Shown here: positions 1-10,650 of the stretch, one piece after another
How positions within the stretch are numbered: position 1 is the first letter of the stretch
How the letters are laid out: each line of letters starts with the position of its first letter
From: Branchinecta lynchi
Lineage: Eukaryota; Arthropoda; Branchiopoda; Anostraca; Branchinectidae
Length of the DNA: 64,000 nucleotides
Reading direction: 5' to 3'
Assembly: GCA_023053575.1 (NCBI GenBank)
Contig: JAKZAP010000003.1
Coordinates: 5,432,561 to 5,496,560 of the forward strand
The notes under the pieces: generated by a model
What the model was told of the DNA's origin: nothing
The model's input: only the letters and a program-made list of their open reading frames with translations
Database searches by the model: none
Translations under genes and position numbers: made by a program

Positions 1-1440
1 CATGTAGGCTACATGATATATACCTTCTGTATACGCTAAATTAAGAATTGATTTATGGGTCTAAAATGCCACCTTAGTGGCTTGATCTTAAATTCCTTAA
101 AGTTTAACTGAAAAGGCAGCGGATTTCTATATCTTGGGTTTAAATACACATAATTATTTTAACTCTGCTAACAAACTTTTATTTTTTCACCTTCTGCTTT
201 AGTTGTGATCTTTAAAATATACACTGCACATCATCTTGGAGGGTAACTAGCTGATCAAGAAGAAAAACCGAAAATCTCGTTTTTCTATTTTGTTTGAAAC
301 GAATGGTCAGCCTGGCTTCAAACCTTATATTCGTCAAGCTTGTGGCCAGTTGTGTGACTGATTATATATCCATATCGGTGGTGGATTTTATGATTTTTTT
401 TTTTTTTTATGCCTGAGCCACGTCCCCAGGGTGATAAAAGGTCAGGTTCGCAAGGGATTTTCAGTTTTCTCACCGACGGACGGATCCACTTCGTAAATCT
501 CTGGAAAATTCGACTAATTTTCGGTCGATAAATCCGCGCTGTTGCTCAATTTGTAATCTTCGGGGCCTCGGCTATTATGTAAAAGGGAAGAGAAATTAAA
601 AAAGACCTCAAAGCACCGAGGAACCTTTCAAGTATCCTTTAAATCTACAGGTTCAAAGGAAAATATCCGTCTTGCTGTCGAACCGGTCATATACTAAAGT
701 GTAGCATTTGCGCATCGAAATCACAAGTACGAATAAAACCATTATTTTTAAGTGCTAACAAGTGGGATGCAGTTACTCAATACCTTTTTTGCAACAAAGT
801 TAACTCTGAAATTGCTTTGTCAGACATAATCACTGTTTTCATAATATCTTCCGATAATCACCCGATTCTTTGGGAGCAGTTACTGATTTTCAGAAAATGG
901 AAGTGGAAGCCTGCGTATGACGTTTATTTATATTTGAGCATGAGGTTTATTTATATTTGTCAATAAATTGTACCTTACCTTACACTTACACTTTTTATTT
1001 ACTGTCCTTCCTTCATGAAACACGTTTTATTTTGTCTTCAACTAGATTAAACCAGTTTTGTGAAGAGCGTTGTTTAGATGTCTAGGACTACAGATGTGCT
1101 TACTAGCCCGTTTGTTGACTTTAAACAGTGCCACTGTCATGCACTTGCTGTGATTAAATTCAACTACCAGCTAGCTAATTAAAGTTTAACTGAAAAGCCA
1201 ACTTATTTTTGTATCATTTAACTGAATACACTGAATTATTTGTATTCTGCTAAAAGATTTTCTTATGATGCACTATGTACTCTAGTAGTGACGTTTGGAA
1301 TATCTACAGCCGTCCCCACTACGCAAATTCTGCTATGTCGCAGAAAATTTGAATCTCGACGTAAACGCGGCTTTTGAGTGGCCGATGATGATGATGGTTA
1401 AGACTGCTTGGTGCCTGAACGTATATCTTTTTCGTCAAGC
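1..1440. other. Gene-free AT-rich stretch with an old direct duplication
   Basis: I see no credible coding exon, RNA gene or complete mobile element here. The one internal structure is a degenerate direct repeat: about 97-255 (starting near TTAAAGTTTAACTGAAAAG) resembles about 1177-1315, which begins with the same words and continues with matching blocks such as the AATTATT...TCTGCTAA segment. The copies are about 1,080 bases apart. This could be an old local duplication or two copies of an unrecognised dispersed repeat. Confidence 0.4.
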
Positions 1441-1524
1441 ATAAAACACAGGTAGAGCACAAAGAGGTACCAAAATCCGACAGGGAAAGTCCACTATTCG
1501 AAAATCAATTATTCTTGAATAACG

Positions 1525-1640
1525 AATCAACGAAGTGATGCATTTTTATCAGGTCTTCAAGCCTATTTAAGTGAATAAGTGATGTGTAGCTAGATCGTCC
1601 TATCTAAGCCCTTTTCGGTTAAACTTTAACGGCCCCTAAG
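1525..1640 (+). repeat. Dispersed repeat R1, copy 1
   Basis: This block contains 'TTCAAGCC(T/C)TTTAAGTGAA' followed by 'GTGATGT' and 'CCTTTTCGGTTAA'. The same order of words is found at about 8448-8600, where the second half is itself repeated. Nothing in it is coding. The class of element is not recognised. Confidence 0.45.
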
Positions 1641-1989
1641 AGACCCAAAGTAACTGTACAAATAAGCACACCTCTTTTGTAGAACTGATAGCCTCAGATT
1701 TTGATACGAGCATGAATCAAGAATTTAAAGCGACAGGGGGAATTTCACATTTTCAACAGTATGACCAGAAACCGGAAGACCTCAGACGCTGTTCACCCAT
1801 TATCTAAACCATTTCTGTTAATATCACAGACTCCATAACTCTTTAATTGCGGATACAATGTAGCCAGACTTCTTTCACGAATGACGCCGTTGAAAAAATT
1901 TCTGAAATGAGACAAGACCACCGCCATCAGATCGAGACCACACAGAGGGATTTTTTGGTTTCTTTACGGGATCCAAAACGGTAACTCAG

Positions 1990-2130
1990 GATTACAGGTT
2001 TGTTTCCTTCCCCGAAGTTGAACCAGAGGATTGACAGCCTGACCAGGACCCTTGCCAAGAAAGGCCGAAATATCGCTGATGAAGAATCATAGCTGATGTA
2101 TCCGTTGTAAATATTGTTTGAATAAAAGGT
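1990..2130 (+). repeat. Dispersed repeat linked to the Penelope-like element tail, copy 1
   Basis: A ~130-base block with the core 'GAGGACCCTTGCCAAGAAG' (here CAGGACCCTTGCCAAGAAA) followed by 'GGCCGAAATAT' and 'GTATCCGTT'. It is almost identical to 47262-47392, which lies directly downstream of the Penelope-like element. Shorter copies occur at about 6865-6990 and 39050-39117. I infer that it is, or was, part of the 3' flank of that element family, but the link rests on one adjacency. Confidence 0.55.
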
Positions 2131-2225
2131 AATCGGAATACGCGACACATCGTAAATGTGTCCATTCGTCTATCTGTCTGTCTGTGAATTGAGATATTTT
2201 ACTGAAAGTTTGTGTGCGCTATTCT

Positions 2226-2567
2226 GCACTTTCAAAAGTTTCATAGCAGGCAGCAGATGGATGCCTGGTTTCGAGAAACAACGCGTAACAGACAACACTT
2301 GGGATGTTATCTGTTGTATTGGAAAACGTTATTCGTGAAATGTTATGTAGAACAAGCATTGCCAGGAAGAGCCAAAAAGATGCTTTTTGGAGGTTTTTCG
2401 GCTCTTCGTAATGGCAACGCTTGTTATGCATAGCATTTTCAAACACAACAGACAACAGGCGAAGTGTTGTCTGCTACGCATTGTCTGTTGAAACCGCGCA
2501 TCCTTCTGTTGTCTGTTATGAAACTTCTGACAGTGTTGTGTTGTCTGTTATGAAACTTCTGACAGTG
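2226..2567. repeat. Foldback (long hairpin) element
   Basis: Left arm 2226-2378 and right arm 2394-2535 are reverse complements over almost their whole length, with a loop of only about 15 bases. The inner end pairs GAGCCAAAAA with TTTTTCGGCTC, and the outer end pairs GCACTTTCAAAAGTTTCAT with ATGAAACTTCTGACAGTG. The last ~32 bases of the right arm (TGTCTGTTATGAAACTTC...) are repeated once more at 2536-2567. Mismatches are spread along the arms, so it is not a sequencing-hairpin artefact. A foldback MITE is the simplest reading. A transcript would form a ~150-bp duplex. Confidence 0.75.
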
Positions 2568-3184
2568 TGGTCAAGAGTTCATAGATGGACATCATATAGC
2601 AACATTCCTTGGTTAAGGAGACCCTATATACAACACCGTTAATGTGTCCGTCCATCGATTTGTCTGCCTTATTTGAATCTTATCCGTATCGTTCAGAAAA
2701 CCGCAAATTCGAGACACAAAATGAAGCAGCTTCGTCATTTTCACTTGCGACGGAACCAGCGACGCGTCGGCTCCATCGATTGTATAATCAGTGCGAGCAA
2801 TAATTCCCGATACAGAAGGGCCAATTGGTAAGCCAAGGTATTGCCAATCGGTAAGCAAGGTTATCGATGAAAAATCTTTAGCTTGTACGAAAAAGTTGCA
2901 TGTATTGATATGGGATAGTACAAAAATACTATCATTTAGTGTGCCTCAGACTGGTCCAATCTTAAGCAGTAGTATCCAGCACATAATGTCTTGCTATAGT
3001 AGCATTCAGTTATGCGGTGGTAACAGTTACTACTGTATGATATTACAGCTTACACCTCCATATTCATCCTCCATTCGTTAATCAGCTCTAACATAGCCTG
3101 TGGATGGATTAACAACCAAAAAAGCGATGCTCACAGTCTGCGCACCAATAGCTAAAAAAACTCACAAGAAACATGTAAACGATT
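2568..3184. other. No feature recognised
   Basis: Short open frames on both strands overlap one another and show no domain, splice context or similarity to other parts of the window. Nothing supportable was found. Confidence 0.35.
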
Positions 3185-3466
3185 TCAGGTCCTGGAAACA
3201 ACCCAGATCTCGTCGAAAACTAAACTGGAATGGAGACATCTTACAGAAAAACGCATATTGTCAAGAATAAGAAGCTCGAACATTTTGGACAGGACACTAG
3301 ATACAGTAATCGGACGATAGAGACACACTTGAAAATGGAATTGCCCTTCTTTAAAATCGGTGTAATGACTCCAGTATAAATCTGGCACTATACCTACGAT
3401 AACGACCATCTGGTAAAGCAAAGATGAATGATTGCTCAACAGTTGACTACCAAGTGGCGGAAACAA
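3185..3466 (-). pseudogene. LINE reverse transcriptase fragment
   Basis: The minus-strand frame reads GIVPDLYWSHYTDFKEG, then YRPITVSSVLSKMFELLIL. This is the canonical N-terminal RT block of CR1/Jockey-group LINEs (G-x-VP...TPI-KKG...YRPI-VSS--SK-FE). It aligns with the corresponding block of the LINE at 11.8-15.0 kb (GLVPNSF...YRPITVSCTISKILEYVLL). Only ~280 bases remain, with no endonuclease or YADD region nearby, so it is a dead fragment. The RT assignment is secure; the clade is not. Confidence 0.75.
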
Positions 3467-4344
3467 ATACTATCAATCGTACTAGAACTATGTCAGCTCT
3501 GTTCTAACAAGCGAATCTGCCCCGCAACTTGTCGGCGAAACAAACAGATGTAATAGCACACTACACATAGAGTTTCAATTTCAACTTTCCAGTAAAACTG
3601 GTCGGGATACTTTCCCATCATTAACTGAAGTCCCTCTCCACAATCCTGAATGTTGATGTAGTAAACCATTGAAGAACGCTCACTCTTGCTAGCAATAGTC
3701 CATGTAGGTCTACCAATTTCCGTGTTAACACATCACTCAGTTCGGGAGTTTAACGGTCACGGACAAAGTGACATATATATGATATCATATCTTTATCCTA
3801 ATTTCATTTGGGATTCTCTGTTTCAAAATTTTTTCTGTTTACCAGAAGAGCGCCTCATTTTAGGTGAGACTTTAAGTTTGAGATTTTGGGTACTGAGCAA
3901 CAGCAAAAGCTAAAATTTATGTGGAAAGTAGTTGTATTTTGCAAGAAAACAGGCGAATCTAACAAAAATTCAAGTGACACTGAGGTTAATTTAATCTTCT
4001 GTAGAGCAGTCGCTAATCGTTGGATTAAACACAATTTTTCGCCCGTAGTGCGTTATTTCTTTTTTGTTTTTTTTTATTCCCGAGTAGCTTCTTGTTCTTC
4101 TCTATTCGTTTTTGCTCTACATCAAACTAAGACAAGTGTCTCCGTCTCCACCTCCAATCAGAATTATTAATTGAAAATTTACCTAACAGTTTTACCCTAC
4201 TTTAACGTCACTTACACTTTCGTCTTAAACCTACTTTCTCATACTTTTATTTATTATTTAAACTACCTTCCTGTTTCGAGAGGCCCTTGCTGCATAGGGC
4301 CTCTATACATTTTGGAGCTCTACCCTTTTTTGTTTACTATTTTT
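3467..4344. other. No feature recognised
   Basis: AT-rich sequence with T-runs. The small open frames at 3686-3913 and 3886-4170 have no recognisable domain or supporting signals, so I do not call a gene. Confidence 0.35.
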
Positions 4345-4755
4345 CTAACAATATCCGGTCCTTACTTCTGTCCGAGGTGCGGATGCGAGAATGAGACTTT
4401 GGTTCACGGGGTTTGCAAGTGCATGGAGCCGAGTGAATGGAGGAAAGAACAGTACGGTGTGAGTGAGTTTGATGACGAATGGTTAATTAGAGTTGTTAGG
4501 AATGAATGTTTTACTACGATTAAGAGATTGGGGCGATTCCTAAGGACAGCGATGGAACATAGAAGTATAATTTTGGATTAGGGGAATATCAAAGAAATGT
4601 TGAAAACGGTTATTAGAGAAGAGAAAGATTAAGGAGGAGCTTCTCTCTTTTCTATTGTTTTGTTTTGTGGGTTTTCTTCTAGTATGCGATACTTTTTTGT
4701 GATTTTTTGGTGCATGGCCCTCGGGCTGCTTAGCAATTAATAAATCTATCTATTA
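4345..4755 (+). pseudogene. 5'-truncated LINE: C-terminal zinc motif and 3' tail
   Basis: The frame ending at 4581 contains CPRCGCENETLVHGVCKC, the C-x2-C...H-x3-C motif found at the extreme C-terminus of many LINE ORF2 proteins. About 50 charged residues follow, then a stop at 4579-4581. A ~170-base 3' UTR (4582-4755) ends with AATAAATC and a short ATCT simple tail, as expected for target-primed insertion. The open frame extends upstream to 4171, but residues before ~4345 are hydrophobic and AT-driven, so they are probably host sequence. RT and endonuclease domains are missing. It belongs to a different family from the LINE at 11.8-15 kb. Confidence 0.7.
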
Positions 4756-4972
4756 ACTTTAAACTACCATATTTTATAACCATTAAATATCTTTCTTCAT
4801 TATAATTAACCGACTCATACTTTTAAGACCTGCCAAAAAACAAAAATTTATTACTTTTCTTCATTTGGAAATCATGCATGGCTTCGATCAGGAATAAACT
4901 ATCAAATAAGGAATAAGTCACCTTCTTGTCCATTGTTCCTAATACTCTTGATGACTATCTCTCCTTGCCGAT

Positions 4973-6228
4973 AGAAAATCTCCGGCCTCTCCGGGTATTT
5001 AGCGGAAGAAAGGCAGAACTGGTGTCACAGCTGCACCCAAAGATCGTGGTGATTGATTGAACATAGGATTTGGGTAGCTGAGTTTGAGTTGTACGGACAC
5101 GCTTACTCCTTTTTCTTGAGGATGGCGTGTTTTGGACTTAGTCATACATAGTATTGGTGTAGTTCTTCGTCAACCCCCTCTCCCCTTCCATAGGGGTTTA
5201 CAACACGTATCCAAATTAAAAGTGCGATCACACGATCAGGATTTTCCGGCCGGATTTCCAGCACTCGAACATCAAGTTGAAAAAATTTCAACTTTTCCAA
5301 ATGGAAGTGATGATGATGCCGAAAATCCGGGCGGGAATCCCAGTCAAGGAACTCCCGATCCTGATCGTTGTATTCGCACTATAACGCAGAGTTTCTTGCG
5401 CTACGTGAAACTTTCGCTTTGAGAGCACAGACTCTGTTCAAATTACTTGAAACTGTGGAATTGGCTGTTTCCTTGGCTGTTATTCAAACAATTCTGATGA
5501 TGTTCTCACGACGATGGATGCGGAACGTAAATAATAGCCTATCAGTAGCCTATTTAGGTATAATTCCGTGCTTGCCGGCCAAGGTATGACTGGAGGTCGT
5601 TCAGTTTTTGTAATTTTGTTTTTTGTTCTTGTTAAAACCGCAATTTTTTGGACGGATCTGTCCAAGCGACGGTCCAAGTGGAGCTGAAGCCTATTTTCTT
5701 GAAATTACGTAATCAATATTACTAAGTCCTAACATTTGTCAGGCCTTCCGCCCATAATACTACCGAATCGAATCTGAAAAAGTAGGGGGTTCATGTTTAC
5801 TTTCTCGCCAGGGTTAAACTTGGGCTCAACCGGACTACAGGCACTTAGCCATCTAGTCATTAAACCACAAAGCGAAAGTAAAGCAATTCGCGATTTCAAG
5901 GTTCCTAATCCAAGCTGCAGATTGTCAGCCTGTGCTTATGCTAAGTGCACTATCGACATCATCAGACATACTGTCTTCTGCAGTACAAGCAATTAAGCCA
6001 CAAAACCAGCAAAATCTTCAATAGATGCTACAATACTCTATATAATTAAGTCCAAAAAACGCCAGCGATCCTCAGGAAGAAGGAGTAAGCGTGTACGACT
6101 CAAACTCAGTGACTCAAATCCTGTATCAATCCATCAGCGCGATCTCTGGGAGTAGCTGTAACACCACGTCTGCCTCTCTTCCGCTACATACCCGGAGACG
6201 CCGAAGATTTTGCATCGGCAAGGGGCCT
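4973..6228. mobile_element. Nonautonomous DNA element with ~200-bp terminal inverted repeats
   Basis: About 4973-5178 is reverse-complementary to about 6012-6228. Matching words include TTGCCGAT / ATCGGCAA at the outer ends, CTCCGGGTAT, GCGGAAGA, GAGTTTGAG and ACGCTTACTCC. The arms enclose ~830 bases without a transposase-like frame and with a nested 160-bp element (5221-5380). Long TIRs around non-coding DNA suggest a TIR-class nonautonomous transposon. No target duplication was confirmed, because the right end abuts another element at 6229. Confidence 0.65.
5221..5380. mobile_element. Short MITE-like element nested in the long-TIR element
   Basis: The ends AGTGCGATCACACGATCAGG and the reverse complement of CCTGATCGTTGTATTCGCACT match apart from small indels, giving ~20-bp TIRs around 160 bases. 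The interior is GC-richer than its host and contains further inverted words (CCGGCCGGATTTCC / GGGATTCCCG). No clear target duplication is visible, so the superfamily is not assigned. Confidence 0.55.
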
Positions 6229-6529
6229 GTTTCGGCGCCAACCAATGTACTTCGGTTCAGAGTAACCAGTGTTTTCGCGACTTTCGGTTCTGATGAACCG
6301 GTGTTTTTGCGTCGACCAGAATTTGGTTTGGAGATCGGTTCCGATCTTCGGTCAGGAAATTTTGGAACGGTTATCGTTACCGTTCACGATTCTTGGTTCT
6401 GATTCAGCTTCACCGTCATCAACTAGAAAATAAAAACAAAGGTGGAACAGCAAATAGAAAAATGTTCTAAAGTTAAAAGAAGAACTTACATAGTCCAAAA
6501 TATAACTTGAATATTTTATTGATTCTTAA

Positions 6530-6830
6530 TTTGAATTTTGTATTTAATTTTAATTTTTTATTTTAATTTTTAGTTTTAATATTTAATTTTTAATTTTAAT
6601 TTTTAAGTTTAATTTTATTTTTAATTTTTTGTTGTAGTTTTAATTTTAATTTTTATTTACAATTTTCGGTTTTTAATTTGTAATAATAATAAAAAATAGT
6701 AACAAAAAATTAAAAGTAAAACTAAAAGTTCAAAACTAAAAATTGTAATTAAAAATAAAAATTGAAACCAAAAATAAAAAAAATTAAACTTAAAAATAAA
6801 AAATTAAAAGTAAATATTCCTTCAGCCCAA
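6530..6830. repeat. T-rich/A-rich giant simple hairpin
   Basis: About 6530-6680 is built from TTTAATTTT words, with almost all T on this strand. About 6690-6830 is built from AAAATTAAAA words. The two halves are therefore complementary and could form a long AT hairpin centred near 6685. A second T-rich block lies at 7005-7090. The lysine-rich open frame starting near 6762 is a product of this composition and not a gene. Confidence 0.6.
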
Positions 6831-6864
6831 GCTGACTCCGAGTCTGATCGTAATTTTCGTTTTT

Positions 6865-6990
6865 CCAACTTGAGTGGCTTTGACCCTGAAGAGGACCCTT
6901 GGCAAGAAGGGCCGAAATATAGCTCTGATAAAATTCAGCTGACGTATCCGTTTCGCACTGTCAAATATGATCGTAGTCAGCTTGAGCTGA
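6865..6990 (+). repeat. Penelope-tail repeat, copy 2
   Basis: It contains CCTGAAGAGGACCCTTGGC, then AAGAAGGGCCGAAATATAGC and CTGACGTATCCGTTT, the same core as at 1990-2130, 39050-39117 and 47262-47392. It lies inside the element with GTTTCGGCGCC ends. A frame here could be read as DPEEDPWQEGPKYSSD, but the other copies do not keep it open. Confidence 0.55.
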
Positions 6991-7599
6991 AGGAAAGTTT
7001 AATTTAAATTTTTAATTTTTAGTCTTAATTTTAATTTTTAATTACAATTTCCAGTTTTTAATTTTTCAGTTTTACCTTTAACTTTTTCTTTCGCTATTGT
7101 TACTATGATTTTGTTTTATCATGACAGATACAGCCTAACACAAAACCCAGTCAGCTGCTGATATAGATCCAGTTGCAGCTATAAATTCTTCCTCCATCTT
7201 TATTATCGAATATCTTTCTTCATCACGTCATCGTCTTCAAATTTGAAACGTGTTTTCGCGTAATTTCCAATGTTTTGGGAGAACCGATTTTTGGTTACGA
7301 TAAAAACTGTTTTCGCGACAACCGGTTACCGGTTTCCGCTGAACATCGGTTGGCGCCGAAACACACCCAAGGAGAGATCATCAAGAGTATTGCGACTATA
7401 TCCTTTTGCCGCTAGATGGCAAAATAGCGCTTTGCTTTGGCCTCAGCCGACTGTCACTGGTCCGGATCTCTCTATTTGCGCACCACCTTGTGGTGCTAAA
7501 TGAACAAATCTGCTCTAGCAGTGAACGGCCACTAAACGTCATTCATATAGCGGATGACTGAAAGAGTAAAGTCTCAAAAATAAACCAGTTGTAAACATC

Positions 7600-7886
7600 T
7601 TCTAGGACTACCTCCGTGGGCCCGTAATTCTAGATTGTCGGTAAAGTTAATGTCACCGATCCGTTTATTGCAGTATCTGAGCGAACTGCGGGTTTTATTC
7701 GTTCTCTTGACGTTAGCTATACTTTGTATAGGGCTATGTTGCCCCATGTGTAAATAAGAGTATCAAAATCTATGTGTTACATGTTGTGTCTTCTTGTCTT
7801 TTTTTTTCTTTTCTTTCTGTTCTTTCATACTCCATTTGTGACTTGTGTCTTAAAAATGCGAAATAAATTAATTCATTCATTCATTA
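7600..7886 (+). mobile_element. Probable truncated LINE/SINE 3' end
   Basis: The block ends AAATGCGAAATAAATT followed by (ATTC)n at 7868-7886, the pattern of a retroelement 3' terminus with a short simple tail. The preceding ~250 bases are T-rich and non-coding. Immediately downstream begins the flank of the minisatellite element. No coding remnant remains, so the family is unknown. Confidence 0.4.
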
Positions 7887-7892
7887 TCGTCA

Positions 7893-8125
7893 TTCTGATA
7901 CTCGGTCTACTCCTCCCGTCACTCAATCACGCGTAATTACGAACTGAAAACCTCAAATTTATCCAGTCGTGGGCATTTTGAGTATTGGGCGTTTTGAGTC
8001 GTGGGCATTTTGAGTCGTGGGCCATTTCCAGTTGTGGTCATTTTGAGTCGTGGGCATTTTGAACCGTGGGCATTTTGAGTTGTTGGCATTTTTAGTGGGC
8101 ATTTTGAGTCGTGGACATTTTGAGT
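7893..8125 (+). repeat. Minisatellite, ~16-bp unit GTCGTGGGCATTTTGA
   Basis: About ten degenerate units of GTCGTGGGCATTTTGA run from ~7964 to 8125. The 70 bases before the array (7893-7962) also occur, reverse-complemented, next to the array at 41655-41770 (matching block 41765-41865). The array and its flank therefore moved or duplicated together. A third, related array is at 42580-42700. Confidence 0.75.
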
Positions 8126-9234
8126 GTTAGCCGTTTCGCCTTGGTCGATTAGTAAAGTATCTTTCTTTGTTATATTACATTTTTCTTCTTGAAATAAAAC
8201 TGCTAATTTTCACTTGACTTGGGAGAATCAGCTCCAACTTCGCCCCCTCCCCCCTCAGGATTTTAACGAAATTACGCCCCTGACGACAACCCGAACTCCA
8301 TAAAGACGCGGAGTTTTTCAATTTGAGAACAAGTCTGCATTTACCGATTACCACCGGCTTCTTTGGCTTACGTTTGCAGTTGGTAGACATTTCAAATCCG
8401 AATGATTAAGTTCATTCGATGAAATTAGTTATCTATGGATAGCAGACAAACGGAGTAACGCATTTTTTTCGGGGTTTCAAGCCTGTTTAAGTGAACATGT
8501 GATGTATAACTAGACAGACGGATTTTAACCTTTTCGGTTAAGCTTGAAGTGAATAAGTGATGGGTAACGAGACTGTCCTATCACAGCCCTATTAAGGTTA
8601 AACAAAACAAAAAAACGATGAGAAATTATGGTTTCTTCTTTCGGCTGTTTAACTTAAACTTAAGACTGTGGATAAATTGATTAGCCTACATTCTGCTTAT
8701 TGTATTTGCTTCTTTAGACTTTGGCTTCTTTAGACTCTTGTGATATAACTTGGTGAGTCTTGTGGTAAAATTTGCGAATTACTACTAACAGGGTTCAGAA
8801 GTAGTTTGTCTGGAATCGCCTGCTTTTGTTTACTTAATTTGGACGGCAAGCAGGCCATTTTTGTCGAAGCCAGGGACGTCATTTGCCCTAACTTTAGGGG
8901 GAGCGTCCAATTTGTCCCGACAGGACTTGAACAGGGGCTTTAAAAGCTTTAAAGGGTCAACGGTGCACATGAATCGATATTCAGTAAGCTGTTCAGTGAA
9001 CTTGTTTTGAAATCTATTGCTTGCCTCAGGTGAAACCGGATTCAGTAAGAAATAGGTGATAGCGAATTCGGGTATAATCCGTTACTGAATTTATACATCG
9101 ATCACTCGCAAATGGACTAAAGACAGAGCTTTATGGTATATGATATGATATATTTGCTTAAAGCTCGAGGACCATCGCCTACATAACAGCAAACCAAAGA
9201 AATAAAAAACAAACAAACAAGTCGGGTCGCTGTC
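8126..9234. other. Mostly featureless; contains R1 copy 2 (8448-8600)
   Basis: At 8448-8600 lies a second copy of repeat R1, with 'TTTCAAGCCTGTTTAAGTGAA' as its landmark (one base different at 1549). 'GTGAATAAGTGATG' is repeated inside it. On the minus strand 8283-8230 begins CAGGGGCGTAATTTCG, which resembles an hAT terminus, but no partner end was found. No coding exon is supported. Confidence 0.4.
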
Positions 9235-9735
9235 AAAAGTTCCAACCGTCAGTTCGTCCGCTCGTCAGTTTGCCGACTTCCCAAATCCGACAGTTCGTCC
9301 AGCCGTCAGTTCATCCACCCATCAGTTTGTCCACCTGTCAGTTCACCCACCCGTTAGTTCGCCTACCGTCAGTTGATCCAATCGTCAGTTGACCCACTGT
9401 CAGTTCGCTCACTCCTGAAATCCGCCAGCTAGCCCACTCTTGAAATCCGTCAGTTGACCAACTTTTGAAATCCGTCAGGTGGCCCACTCTTGAAATTCGT
9501 CAGTTGACCCACTTTTGAAATCCGTCAGTTGAACCAACCTTGAATTCCGTCAGTTGGCCCACTCCTGAAACTCGTCACTTGACCCACTCTTGAAATCTGT
9601 CAGTAGGCCCACTCTTGAAATCCGTCACTTGACCTACTTCTGAAATACGACAGTTGACTCACCCTTGAAATCCGTCAGTTGGCCCACTCGACAAATCCGT
9701 CACTTCGCCCAATTTAAAAATCGGACAATTGATCA
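9235..9735 (+). repeat. Minisatellite that switches from a 16-bp to a 25-bp unit
   Basis: From 9240 to ~9415 the unit is about 16 bases (CGTCAGTTCATCCACC and variants). From ~9415 to 9735 it is about 25 bases (CCGTCAGTTGACCCACTCTTGAAAT), that is, the 16-mer plus a CTTGAAATC-type addition. A reverse-complement array of the same two kinds in mirrored order lies at 19430-19650. About eight short and twelve long units are visible, all degenerate. Confidence 0.8.
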
Positions 9736-9784
9736 AACTTTGCCGGATCATTAAATCCATGAAAAAGGGCCGCAACCCCAGGCG

Positions 9785-9950
9785 GATAATCAGCTCAACT
9801 CGACCCTGTCATTAAAGTCCACGAAAAAAAAGACACAATCCCAGAAGATTACTCAAACGGAGACGACCTTCCTCGTTTAATTAGGTCAACACGAGATGCC
9901 TATGGGTGCAACTCTTATGTTTGAAGATGTGTGGAAAAAAGGTATTGTAT
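9785..9950 (+). repeat. Direct repeat D1, copy 1
   Basis: Shared with 10486-10650. Both contain TGTCATTAAAGTCCACGAAA, ACACAATCCCAGAAGATTA, GGAGACGACCTT and TGCCTATGGGTGCAACT in this order, about 700 bases apart. Nothing coding is present. The second copy has small insertions, such as a GTTTACGTAAAGAAGG stretch. Confidence 0.75.
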
Positions 9951-10485
9951 AAAAAGAACCGCGACCCCAGGGGAATAATCAGAAGGATCCGACAACTACG
10001 TAAGCATTTAGTCAGAAGTATCGGGAGCTTGTCGAGAGATTCTTCGGCAAATTAAATTAGAAAACCTAAAAGATGAAAACAAAAGTAAAAAGGAAAAATA
10101 GAATAACGAACAGTGAAGATTTCTGATTGGCAATACGATCTAGAGTAGTTCACACGGAATTGAAATATCACGAAGATTACTTGATTTTTTTTTTCAAGAA
10201 ATATACTCGTAATATTTAGGATCACCAAACAGGGGTGGCACGAAGCACTCAGGACAGGGGGGGGGGGAGACCCCTAATTTCAACGACTTCCGGATCACAA
10301 AATACGACTCGAAAGTTCCGACATGTAAGTACTGACATTTTCAGCTTACGCGAAAGAGGAAAGCTTCCAACGCCTATAACCAGGACAAACTAAGTAAGTG
10401 CCTCAGGCCATTTTTTTTAAATCTGCCTTTTTCTGGCAGAATTTTTCTAGAAATTTTAGACTTTAATGTAAAAAATATCAGTCTC

Positions 10486-10650
10486 AACTCGGCGCTGTCA
10501 TTAAAGTCCACGAAAAAAAAGGGACACAATCCCAGAAGATTATTCAGAAGGAGACGACCTTTCTCGTTCAATTAGGATCAGCACGAGTTGCCTATGGGTG
10601 CAACTTTTATGTTTACGTAAAGAAGGTTACGAAGATGGGTGAAAAAAAAG
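10486..10650 (+). repeat. Direct repeat D1, copy 2
   Basis: See the copy at 9785-9950. The ~535 bases between the copies hold a homopolymer G run (10258-10268) and a T-run and show no gene. A local tandem duplication of ~700 bases followed by divergence is the simplest origin. Confidence 0.75.

Larger units (their letters stand above)
6229..7366. mobile_element. Nonautonomous element with GTTTCGGCGCCAACC ends
   Basis: The left end CCTGTTTCGGCGCCAACCAA and right end GGTTGGCGCCGAAACAC are inverted copies. Similarity continues more weakly inward (ACCGG, GTTTTCGCGA). Possible target duplication: CAAGGGG on the left and CAAGGAG on the right, one mismatch. The interior holds an A/T-asymmetric hairpin (6530-6830) and a copy of the Penelope-tail repeat (6865-6990), with no transposase. 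It lies directly against the long-TIR element to its left. Confidence 0.5.

Noticed and set aside
3685..4170. Two partly overlapping frames with hydrophobic segments
   Set aside because: Composition follows T-rich DNA; there are no motifs and no conservation within the window.
8230..8283. hAT-like terminus CAGGGGCGTAATTTCG on the minus strand
   Set aside because: No matching opposite end or target duplication was found within a reasonable distance.
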